From: Flammula alnicola
Taxonomy: Eukaryota; Basidiomycota; Agaricomycetes; Agaricales; Strophariaceae
Reading direction: 5' to 3'
Length of the DNA stretch: 31,259 bases
Assembly: GCA_015499995.1 (NCBI GenBank)
Contig: JADNRV010000474.1
Coordinates: 1-31,259, forward strand
The notes under the pieces were generated by a model. That model saw only the letters and a program-made list of their open reading frames with translations, did no database searches and was not told the origin of the DNA. How positions within the stretch are numbered: position 1 is the stretch's first letter; every line of letters begins with the position of its first letter. Made by a program: the position numbers and the translations under genes. Positions 9,348-18,220 of the stretch are shown piece after piece.

Positions 9348-12300
9348 GCAACAACAACAACAGCAACAAGACGAAAGACAGCAAGAGGAGGAACCACCCC
9401 AACAACCACCGATCCCCCAAAATGCGGACGAAGAAGAGGAACACGACGACAGAACCAGCGGGAACAAGAAACGCAAGGTCCGAAATTTCGAGGCGAACAA
9501 ACCAGTCGCCTCGAGCTCCATACCTCGACCATCCAGTTTCGCCCTCAACAAACTGCGAGAGCATGAATATGTCGAACTCCATTACTTCACACCAGAAGGA
9601 TGTGCGGAGGCCACGAGGTACGACCGGACAGTTGCCCAAGATGCCTTCACGTTCGCCAGAGTGGACGACATCATGGCTTTAAAGCCGTACGCAGCCTTCA
9701 AGCCGTCGACAAAGGCCATCCCTGATGATCAATTGACGTGGCGACAAATGTCGACAGCCAAAACTCCCCTCCTACATTACATGTCCGAAACTGGATGGCC
9801 GGAAACACACGTCATCTCTCTGGCCACCTTCTACCTCAACCTAGAAAACCACAGAATGAGATTCGAACGGGATGGAGAAGTGGCGCTACTCGCATACCAT
9901 GCGGAAGTACGCCGCGAATGGCACGATGCCCTCAAAGGCACAAATCGCGGCGCAGCTTTCGACATCAGTGTAATAAATGAAGAGCGGCTGCAGAGGACCT
10001 TAGGGAACATCCTAAATCAGAGGCAATCCGTAGGCGTCTCGAGGTCAGTAATTCAATAATCCAATATTACGTGTCATCTAACTAACCGTCAATAATCTCT
10101 ATAACTTGCCGTCACCCTACCTTATTGCTCATGCACCTGCACTTGCACCACTTGCACCCGCACCCGCACCCGCACCCGCACCCGCACCCTACATACTGCA
10201 CGCCAGACTAGAGGAGCAGATAGCAAGGCTAACAGCCCGAGACACTCCGAGTCGAGGAAGGACAAGATACCTGCGAGATCGCAGCAGATCTCCTTCGCCA
10301 ACTCGTGAAGCATCATACAAGCGAGCCCAAAAGCGTCGCCGCCGCTCTTCATCGCCACCCCCCCCTCGTTACACGAGAAACTCATCGCCACAACGAGAAC
10401 ATAAACGCACACGGGTGCAAAATTCATCCGTGACTGGCCAATCTTTTCGCCAGGGTGCAGCCGCAGCCACGCCCCTCTCGGCATGCACCCTCTGTCTGGG
10501 GCGACACCCCCACGACATTGCCAACTGCGCGTCAGAGACATTGTGGGACGGATCACAAGCCCGCTGCCGTCGAGGCGGGAAAAACCGTCTCGTCAACCCA
10601 TCAGGATCCACCATCTGTACCGACTGGCAGAAGCCATCAGGTTGCCACATCACCAGCCATGACTCACGACACGAGTGCTCCGGATGCGGCAAATACGATC
10701 ACGGCGCCCAGAACTGCCCTCGAGCACAAAAGCTTAACTCAGGCACCCCATACAACTTCGATGCGTGGAGAGAGCAGCTTACGAGACACGATCTTCTGGA
10801 GAAATACCCCTCCTTACCTCACGACCTACAATTCAGCTTCGACGCTGGGATTCCTAACATTACACATACATTCACGCCCCCTAATAAACCATCAATATCT
10901 GAATACACCTCCGAGTTCAATAGAATTCTCAGTGCTGAGTTCGAAAAAGGACGATATGTTGGCCCATTCTCAAGAGCTGAAGTCGAAAGCCTTATCGGAC
11001 CCTTCCAAACCGCTCCACTTAACCTTGTACCAAAGCCAGGCAAACCCGGAAGATTTCGCCTTGTCCAAAACCTATCATTTCCGTACATATCACAGAACTC
11101 TATTTCATCTATTAATTCAGCTATCGACTCTAATCTCTACCCTTGCACATGGGGTACTTTCTCTATCATATGTCTACTCATCTCTCGACTTCCTCCGGAG
11201 TCACAAGCAGCAGTCCGAGATGTCAAAGAAGCATACCGTACCATACCCGTTAAGCCATCTCAATGGCCTGGTATCGTCGTTCGCATCAGTGAAGATGACT
11301 CATTTGCCATCGACACCCGAAACTGTTTTGGATTGGCATCGAGCAATGGCTGCTACGGACAAGTTGCTGATGCTGGGACCCAACTCATGCGAGCAAACGG
11401 TATCGGCCCCGTCTCAAAATGGGTCGATGATCATATATTCTTCCGAATTCTCAGAAAATACCTCCGAGAGTACAACGAGATGCGGAAGATCTGGGCATCA
11501 GACATCGCAACCAATGGCGGCGAATTTCACGATGGCGGTCGTCTCTGGTTCCGAGGAAAAACCATGGAAAACGACCGGCCAGAAGAATTTGATGAGGATA
11601 TGCGCTTTCCCATATGCGACTTATCGCGAGCTACGCCCAGGTATGAAACTGCCACATGCATCATAAGTCTAATTCCCTAACGAGCCACTAGAACGGAACC
11701 CGATAGCCTCTATACCTACTCAATGGCGGATATTAGTGCGCTATCCAATGAGTTGGGCATTCCATGGGAAGAAACAAAGGACATCCCGTTTGGACACGAA
11801 GTCACATTCATCGGCTGCATATGGAACCTCGAAAAGCGGACCGTCGGAATTCCTGAATCAAAGAAAGCAAGATACCTCCTCACGATTGCGGAATGGGAAT
11901 CGAAGAGCAGGCACACGTTGGAAGAAGTCGAGAAACTTTATGGAAGGTTACTACACACATGCCTCGTGGTACCAGCCGGCCGCGCATACCTCACATGCCT
12001 CGAATCCTTTATGGGAACCTTCGGTAACAGTCCTTTCATGCCACGTACCCCACCCCGCAGTGCTTCAAGCGATCTACAATGGTGGAAAACCACACTCAGC
12101 AAGCAAAACCTCAGCCGGCCCATCCCAGGGCCACTCACAGTCACCGACCACAACGCTTACTCGGATGCTAGCTCAGAAGTTGGTATTGGGATCACCATCG
12201 GAAATCGCTGGAGAGCGTGGCGGCTCCTCCCAGGATGGAAAGAGGACCAACGAGACATCGGCTGGGCAGAGGCTGTCGGTTTCCTCTTCCTCGCCCTCGC

Positions 12301-13951
12301 TCTCAGCTCCAATGGCAACAAAATACTCACTACAAAGCTTTCGGAGACAATAAAGGTGTCGTCGAGGGTTGGTGGAAAGGACGGAGCAGGAACCCTCCAA
12401 CCAACGAAGTCTTCCGCCTTATCCACACCCTCTGCGAGCAACAGGAAGTCTCTTTTATCACGAGATACATACCAAGCGCAGACAACCCAGCTGATGAACC
12501 ATCACGCGGACGATATTATCATCCCTCGCTTCTCCTCCCAGCAATTCCAATCCCAGAACCTCTCCGGCAATACATCACTGACTTCGATGCACCTCTCCTC
12601 CCTTCTGAGCTCCGCCTTATACGGGAAAACCGGGCACCCACCCCTCGCCCCAAACGCACACGTGAAGAACGCCTTAGAAACCGCAGCGCTACAGACGAGC
12701 TATCGGAATACCGAAACGATGAGTTCCTTGCGCAAACGAAAGGCAGGTACCGAGCGTGAACGTTTCAATACAACAATAGCACTAAACACAGCATCCTCAA
12801 AAAGCCGACCCGCCCCCTATGCAAAAGACCTCCAGCCATTACCCTCAGCCCACCGCCCCCACGTTCTCGCAAGGGAACGTTTGCGACTATGGCTACCTCT
12901 GAACCGACGGAACACACTCGATGCCAGCGGAACCCCCACAAACCTAGCCCCCGCGGATCTCCAAAGAATTCAAGAAGTCCTCGAGAATGCATGGGCAGAA
13001 TCCACCCGAGAATCATACGGAACTGGACTATTGATATACCACGTATTCTGCGACCGTAAGGTGATCAGCGAACAACAGAAGGCACCCGCCAGCCCAATCC
13101 TCATTGCGTCATTCATCGCCACCATTGCTGGTGCATACTCAGGGAAAAGCATCAGCAACTACGTTTATGGCGTACGAGCGTGGCACATCCTACATGGCAT
13201 AAACTGGAACGTCGATGACGCAGAGATCACGACACTGCTGAAAGCAGCTGAAAAAGCGACACCAGCCTCATCCAAGCGCAAGAAGCGTACCCCGTACACA
13301 CCTGACTTCATCTCAGCCATACGTAGCAAACTCGATCTCAACAATCCGTTACACGCTGCCGTCTATGCATGCCTGACTACATCATTCTATTCTGCGGCAC
13401 GACTTGGCGAATTCACAGTTCGCCGTCTAGATGCATTCAACCCTGCCATCCACGTCAAACCTTCAGACGTACGGGATGACCAAGATAGAAACGGCCTCAA
13501 GTCAACCGTTTTTCACATCCCAAGAACCAAGACAGCCATCAACGGCGAAGACGTCTCTTGGTCGATGCAACACGGCGACACCGACCCAGAGGCTGCATTT
13601 CACAAACACACGGAAGTAAACCAACCCCCCCGAGAAGGCCCATTATTCGCATACCGACACAAAAACACACACCGGCCACTCACCAAGACCAAATTCCTGG
13701 AGGTGGTACGCAAGGCAGCGAAGGAAGCTGGCCTCGAACCTCGCCAAGGCCATGGCATTCGAATTGGCGCCACCCTCGAATACCTCTTACGCGGAGTCCC
13801 TTTCGACGTCATGAAGACAAAAGGAAGATGGGCTAGCGATGCTTTTATCGGCTATCTAACGAAACATGCACAAATCTTAGCACCATACATGCAAGCAGTA
13901 CCAGAGCTCCATGACTCCTTCATTAGACTAACAATGCCCCCGCCTCGCTAA
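9064..13951 (+). CDS. Ngaro polyprotein: Gag, reverse transcriptase, RNase H, tyrosine recombinase (spliced, one frame break)
   Basis: The start is ATG 9064 (MPRILNDPNLAVQP). Proposed exons are 9064-10043, 10207-11640, 11692-12746 and 12805-13951; phases agree at all three introns. Exon 1 is Gag-like with a poly-Gln run (9286-9369). Exon 2 has an RS/basic segment, Cys/His motifs (CTLCLGRHPHDIANC, CSGCGKYDHGAQNC) and reverse transcriptase with RDVKEAY, FGLASS and WVDD. Exon 3 holds RNase H (YSDASSEVGIGITI, GDNKGVVEGWWKGRSRN, NPADEPSRG). Exon 4 is the tyrosine recombinase, with Arg in SAARLGE, HGIR, GRW and the nucleophile Tyr in IGYLTKH. RNase H changes frame at the AAAA run 12320-12323: one base seems missing there, and adding one base makes the whole 1539 codons. 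So this copy is probably defective, unless the run is a sequencing error. Confidence 0.85.
9286..9369 (+). repeat. CAG/CAA repeat encoding poly-glutamine in Ngaro Gag
   Basis: About 28 nearly uninterrupted CAG and CAA codons within a longer Gln-rich, charged stretch. Mixed codons suggest selection for glutamine rather than recent slippage of one triplet. The repeat also keeps the other five frames open, which produces spurious Cys-, Leu- and Val-rich frames on the opposite strand. Confidence 0.85.
10044..10206 (+). other. Predicted intron 1 of the Ngaro gene
   Basis: Donor GTCAGT, a CTAACTAAC branch region at about 10078-10086 and acceptor GCCAG. No AG occurs between 10050 and 10205, so the acceptor is the first AG after the branch, as scanning requires. 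Removal joins ...GVS to R-LEEQIARLTARD in phase and removes the stop at 10057-10059. It also removes a (GCACCC)n tract at about 10154-10188 that would otherwise read Ala-Pro repeats. Confidence 0.75.
11641..11691 (+). other. Predicted intron 2 of the Ngaro gene
   Basis: Textbook 51-base fungal intron: donor GTATGA, branch CCCTAACG, acceptor CACTAG. Splicing restores an open frame from the reverse transcriptase (...DLSRATP-R) into TEPDSLYTYSMADISALSNE and on to RNase H. Without splicing the frame stops at 11680. Confidence 0.88.
12747..12804 (+). other. Predicted intron 3 of the Ngaro gene
   Basis: 58 bases: donor GTACCG, branch ACTAAAC at 12781-12787 and acceptor AAAAAG at 12804. The earlier ACAG at 12791 is too close to the branch and gives the wrong phase. 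Removal links the RNase H tail (...EFLAQTKG) to SRPAPYAKDLQPLPS and the recombinase in phase. The acceptor is weak, so the exact end is less sure than the existence of the intron. Confidence 0.62.
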
Positions 13952-14032
13952 TGGTAAGCACCCTCATCCTGCTCCTAATATGTGGGTATCCACGATTCAC
14001 TGGATGCGTCGCAGAACTCCTAAACATTGGGA

Positions 14033-14241
14033 ATCGCAGCTCATCTCGGTTTCCCACACAGGGACTTCTGTCAGGACGAAAAGCCTTCGGCTTTTACCCA
14101 CATACCGCTACACTTACGCTACCGCATAGGCTATCAGATAATATTAAATATCAATGAAATATCTGCTACATGACTATTCAAGTTAAGAGTTAACTTAACT
14201 TGAATACCTAACACAAGACACGTCGAGCACAGGACAAAGAT
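14033..14241 (+). repeat. Ngaro internal repeat B1
   Basis: 209 bases, matching B2 at 14510-14718 except for one base (AGGGAC versus AGGAAC near 14061). It contains two hairpins: 14079-14095 (AAAAGCC, three-base loop, GGCTTTT) and a 13-base inverted repeat at 14175-14187 and 14194-14206 around a six-base loop. It starts 81 bases after the polyprotein stop and ends at the AT shared with A2. Confidence 0.93.
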
Positions 14242-14385
14242 TTTGCTCTATCACGTGTGAAGAATGAATCTAGGGTTAGAGTGTTGTCTTTGTACACGCG
14301 GTGACAGTCTCGGCTAACTCTCTTCGTCCGAAACTGTCACCTCAAGTGCTCGAGCTCTGTCTTCCTCCTCGTCACTTTCTTTTGC
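14240..14385 (+). repeat. Ngaro internal repeat A2
   Basis: 146 bases identical to A1. Together with B1 it reproduces the joint that forms when the right end (B2) and left end (A1) of the element are circularised: ...CAAAG-AT-TTTGCTC.... The next 124 bases (14386-14509) are unique to the element and separate A2 from B2. Confidence 0.93.
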
Positions 14386-14509
14386 CCCGCCCTCCACTCC
14401 CTGAACTTGAACCAGCATTCACGCAACATTTCCTGACAGGCAAGTTGCCTCAATGCAACCGAGAGCGCTCGATGGGCACTCTCGAACGTAAAGTTCTTCC
14501 CTCCCACCC

Positions 14510-14718
14510 ATCGCAGCTCATCTCGGTTTCCCACACAGGAACTTCTGTCAGGACGAAAAGCCTTCGGCTTTTACCCACATACCGCTACACTTACGCTACC
14601 GCATAGGCTATCAGATAATATTAAATATCAATGAAATATCTGCTACATGACTATTCAAGTTAAGAGTTAACTTAACTTGAATACCTAACACAAGACACGT
14701 CGAGCACAGGACAAAGAT
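14510..14718 (+). repeat. Ngaro terminal repeat B2
   Basis: Right end of the element, ending CACAGGACAAAGAT. It carries the same two hairpins as B1, offset by 477 bases. The following host sequence is GACTGAACC, which with the left flank forms the palindromic target. Confidence 0.93.
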
Positions 14719-14993
14719 GACTGAACCAAGGACTGAACAAAGATTTCGGCCTCATTAAAGCGGTCCCGTATCGGCAACCGCCGTGTAACCTAGTTATGCA
14801 CTACTTAGCCCAGCGACATCTACCTATTTCGGCGAAGCGCGGGTGGACGCCCTACTCAGACTTAATCTTATTCAACTTGTTGGATAGAAAAACAAAAGCC
14901 GTATAATTTCCAGAAGATATGTAGTGAGTGTGAAACGTAATATATAATCGAAAGTAGATGAACTATTTGGAAATGAGGATACCAGAGCATCGT

Positions 14994-17092
14994 TTATGAT
15001 CCAGGACTGAAAAAGAGTCAATTTTTATGAGAAGTCATGCAAGCATTGAAGTGCATGATGCTGTATACTCACACAGGGGTAACTGTGGGCGCTGGGCCCG
15101 CGACCGTCGCGAGACTGGGGAAAGGCGATTGTGAGCACTGCAAGCAGGACGGAGGGTTAGTGCTGAGGATAATAAATTGCTGAGTGCTTACGGCAATCTG
15201 AACGTCGGCTTGAGAGAAACTCGCCGGGAATTTGATGGGGCCAGAGAAGGTGGCGGGAGCGGGGACAACCTGCAGGCGATTATGAGCTCCGGAACTCGGA
15301 TATAGGTCCGAAATACACTACATCAGAGCAATCCACGAGTTTTGACTTATCTTGACCAAGAAGTTGCATCTTAGACATGGCTGCTTTGAACTGGCTCATC
15401 ATCCTCGTCTGGTCGTCTGATGAATAGTATATTACGATCACAGGAAGGATTTGAATGCGTTTGATATATTACTCACTGACCATGGACTGCCACAAGCAAG
15501 CAGTTCTTGGATCTGTTTTAATGGTTAGACCAAAAAGATCAAACCTAAGACAATATTCCTACCTTGCGAGATTGCGAAATCACTTTGAAGACGCATTTCA
15601 CCAGCAATTGGCGACAAGACTTCGCCCGGTTGACTTCCATTTCTACAGAATATCTGAATCATCAAAATATTCAGGAGTTGGATAGCTTGACAAGCTTACC
15701 CGGGGAACAAGTTACCCTTTAAGAGAACCTCGAGGAAGACTTGGCTATCGCTGATATCCTTTGAATAAATTTCGCTCATTAACGAAAGGAACCTGATACC
15801 CACAAAGTGCCGACGGTGCTAAAGTATAAATTAGGATCCAATGTAAAACAAAATATGTGTTCTATGAAACGTACGAGTCAAATGGAGTACCAGGGATGGT
15901 CTTTCAATAGTTTGGAAAGTTAGTTCAATCACGAGAAGATATGAACCATCGCTTTGCAATTACCGGATCAATCACATCCTGGAAGAAAAGCATATCAGAG
16001 TCCGTTTGGTTCTGAAGAAAAAGAGTTTTGTCGACATACGGCAGCAGCGACGGTGTGAGAAGAAAGAAGAGCGACCGCCTCTTGTGGGCTGAAGCCAGCG
16101 TCAGAAAACCTGTTGAGGATGGCGGTAACGCTATCTGGATACGGCAGTTAGCGTCTGCCAACAACAAGATCTCAAATACGTACCTGTTGGCTCCGGAACA
16201 GTAAGATCAGCAGCCGCGGCCACTGGAGGTGGGCGGCCAAAGAAGAAATCGAGCCTGGGTGCACCTGGGCAGTTGGCAGTGCCAATCGCAGCCGCAAGGT
16301 GAACACTATGATGAACCATGACACCTTTGATTCCTTTTGAGGGAATGTGGGGTACTCACAAATCACCAGCGGACAGTCCAGTCTCTTGAAAGACAGGGAA
16401 TTGCTGGGCGGTAATATCATCGATACTAGAGAATTTTATGACCGAAAACGTCTTGCAGGAGTTTAAAAGCAGTCTTACCCTCCGTTTGCATCTAATTAGT
16501 AGAACAAGTCAGATAAGGTCAGATATAAAGATGGTCAACCCTTACGGAACAAAGTTTCAGTTTGGTTAAAAACGAGGATGGATCCGTCAGCTCCTCCTCC
16601 CCTAAATAGAATATGACTGTGAGATCTAGGCGAACGGGTATGTCCTAAATTATATCACTAACTTTTCACCTAAGAACTTCAGAATCAATAGAAGGATCTG
16701 CAATGTTAAAGGAGGCGAACGGACCGTGAATAGAGAAACCGATAGCATCGTGGAACGAAAGACGCAATGCAGAGTGGGCCTATAGCAGGGTAAACTTCCG
16801 GTGAATGGCGGTGGTCAATCGGGAGAAGCCAAACCTACTTCTTCACCGCATTGACTGCCATCGAAGAGGTCTTTCTGAATTTTATCAACAATGGGGAACA
16901 GTCCTTCACGAACACCCTTTACATTAGCCACTTGAAGAACGGCTAAGCAAAATGCTGACACTTACTGCAGCAAGCGGCATTCGCCGTCGTTTGGCCCGAG
17001 GGACAAGTAACGCGCCGGGTAAGAGCGGCATTGGTTACATGAGCGGCAACTAATGATAGCGAAACAAGAGCTGAGAGACGAGCGAAAGCCAT
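14994..17092 (-). CDS. Secreted class II haem peroxidase (Mn-peroxidase/generic type)
   Basis: Rebuilt from splice signals as 18 exons (17092-16966, 16903-16839, 16779-16670, 16601-16546, 16491-16479, 16425-16360, 16305-16184, 16134-16040, 15978-15964, 15900-15875, 15818-15804, 15750-15700, 15642-15563, 15512-15477, 15416-15322, 15269-15192, 15137-15073, 15006-14994), 375 residues, phases consistent throughout. A further 42-base intron at 16740-16699 may split exon 3, giving 361 residues, closer to the family. These H2O2-driven enzymes oxidise Mn2+, phenols or lignin outside the cell. Seen: signal peptide 1-22; dibasic pro-site LTRR before mature VTCPSG; distal Arg70, Phe73, His74 (RLSFHDAI); GGGADGS; NCPGAPRL; proximal His213 (LLSSHTVAAAD); TIPGTPFDS; GEMRLQSD; VDCSDV; eight Cys for four disulfides, the short type. 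Glu63 and Asp219 of the Mn site are kept, but the second Glu is Ser67. The LiP/VP catalytic Trp position is Ala208. Confidence 0.92.
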
Positions 17093-17163
17093 CGGAACTG
17101 TGTCTAAGAAAGAGATAAAAAAAGGAAGATTGTGTTGGAAAATTGCAGGGATCTTGCAAGGCA

Positions 17164-17170
17164 CTTTATA
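17164..17170 (-). promoter_or_regulatory. TATA box of the peroxidase gene
   Basis: TATAAAG on the minus strand, about 72 bases before the peroxidase ATG at 17092. Distance and sequence suit a core promoter. The region further upstream to 17290 has no gene. Confidence 0.6.
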
Positions 17171-17290
17171 GTCTAAGTATGTCCGCCTCCGAACGTGACT
17201 AAAAATAGAAAGGGGAAAGGAGGAGGGAGAAAGTTTCCTTAGCGCTGCTTGTTATTAATGTTGGGGAGGCGTACTTGGTTGCAATAGTTT

Positions 17291-17793
17291 TTACATCCTT
17301 ATGTCATGATCGCAGTCGCGGATTGGCGGGCGATGCAAGCCGCTTTGATTCCCCAAGAGAGTATCGAGGGCCAATGAGGTCCTGCTGAATTCGGCCCCTT
17401 CAGTCAGCCTCAGTTTGAGTATCTTGACTCCTCGGTGCTTGGACTTACTAGAAATTGCGAGCACGAGAACGCTTGACGGATTGAGAAAAGATTGAAGACA
17501 TCTAGCGAAACTTTGCCTCCAAAAGTCGACCTGCATACCCGAATTTCGTAAGGCATTCGCTAGCTCATCCGGGCAACCAGTATGGAGGCTATGAGTCAAG
17601 ACCATCACATTTAACGCTCGACGCTGATGGTTTCGTCGTTAGCCTTATGGTCAAAATCCCATGAAAGAGACTGGATTTCCGATAAGTTGGACGTCGAAAT
17701 AGCTGGATGTAGTAAAGGTTTCAATATAGTAACCAATATCTGGAGGGTCAGCAAGTTGAGACGTACTGCATTGATCTCCACCTTCCGTAACAA
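17291..17793 (-). pseudogene. Broken reading frame, possibly an F-box/LRR relic
   Basis: Two adjoining minus-strand frames look like pieces of one protein. The upstream piece has leucine-rich sequence (VRLNLLTLQILVTILKPLL, SEIQSLSWDFDHKANDETIS) and ends in TAA at 17611. The downstream piece resumes one base off with ALNVMVLTHSLHTGCPDEL and runs through CLQSFLNPSSVLVLAISS to a stop at 17291. The style resembles fungal F-box/LRR proteins, but no F-box is present and I cannot name a family with confidence. No intron explains the shift. It is most likely a fragment of a dead gene. Confidence 0.4.
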
Positions 17794-18220
17794 ATACTAG
17801 GAAACATGTACCCAATCACATCTTAGGGACCAAAAGGGGATTGTGAGATGCGTGGGCTGGGCGCCCGCAACTGTGCTAACCAAGACTGTTGCATTTTGGT
17901 CTCCACGAGACTTCCCCCGCAGTGCGCACGTTGCGTACGTTCTCGGCATACGTACACCAAAATTATCCAGCAATCGTCTGACAACTCAACGAATATACAG
18001 CTGAACGCAGCAACACAGAGGACGAAGTGAAATGTGACTCACAGGTCTTTACAAGGCATCTTTCGGTGTTGAGTAGCTGCACAAATAGACGACATTCGTA
18101 TGTGACCAAAAGCGGCGAACACCTCTATTGAGCGGATCAAGTCTAAACGACGAGCCAGTGGAGGGAGGGGTCGAATAGTCATACTGGACCGAGGGAGGCT
18201 GAATGTCCTTTGCCGTATTC
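17794..18220. other. Intergenic, no gene seen
   Basis: 427 bases between the broken frame and the 3' end of the lectin gene. A short plus-strand frame at 17848-18030 has no recognisable content. The lectin's 3' untranslated region probably lies at the right side. Confidence 0.45.

Larger units (their letters stand above)
8808..14718 (+). mobile_element. Complete Ngaro-type tyrosine-recombinase retrotransposon
   Basis: A 5,911-base element with split direct repeats, the hallmark of the PAT/Ngaro branch of DIRS-like retroelements: A1 (8808-8953) at the left end, B1 (14033-14241) joined to A2 (14240-14385) inside the right part, and B2 (14510-14718) at the right end. The A copies are identical over 146 bases and the B copies differ at one of 209. 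B1-A2 has the sequence expected of the head-to-tail joint of a circular DNA intermediate. The element encodes Gag-like, reverse transcriptase, RNase H and tyrosine recombinase domains and has no integrase or protease. There is no target duplication, as expected for recombinase-mediated insertion. Both ends share an AT dinucleotide, and the flanks rejoin as CAGTCATGACTG, a perfect palindrome. It sits 275 bases past the peroxidase stop codon. Confidence 0.95.

Noticed and set aside
9145..9639. Long Cys-, Leu- and Val-rich frames on the minus strand opposite the Ngaro Gag region
   Set aside because: They are the antisense of a CAG/CAA repeat, which leaves every frame open. They have no plausible start context or domain.
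10106..10206. Ala-Pro repeat protein as the N-terminus of a separate reverse-transcriptase ORF
   Set aside because: No ATG is present and the segment lies within a well-supported intron with an AG-free zone. The GCACCC repeat is better read as intronic.
12330..12759. The continued first frame through the RNase H region (LSETIKVSSRVGGKDG...)
   Set aside because: It lacks RNase H motifs, which lie in the alternative frame (GDNKGVVEGWW, NPADEPSRG). The first frame is only accidentally open here.
13951..14157. Small frame after the Ngaro recombinase stop
   Set aside because: It overlaps repeat B1 and its hairpins and has no domain; Ngaro elements do not need a further gene here.
15060..15073. 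TGA at 15071-15069 as the peroxidase stop codon
   Set aside because: It lies within a strong donor GTGAGT. Splicing 15072-15007 yields the tail PVPGS and a stop at 14996-14994, typical of the family, so the later stop is preferred.
15925..16420. Separate short minus-strand proteins inside the peroxidase locus
   Set aside because: They are exon-intron read-throughs of the peroxidase, with PGAPRLDFFFGRPPP-type and HTVAAA segments falling into its exons.
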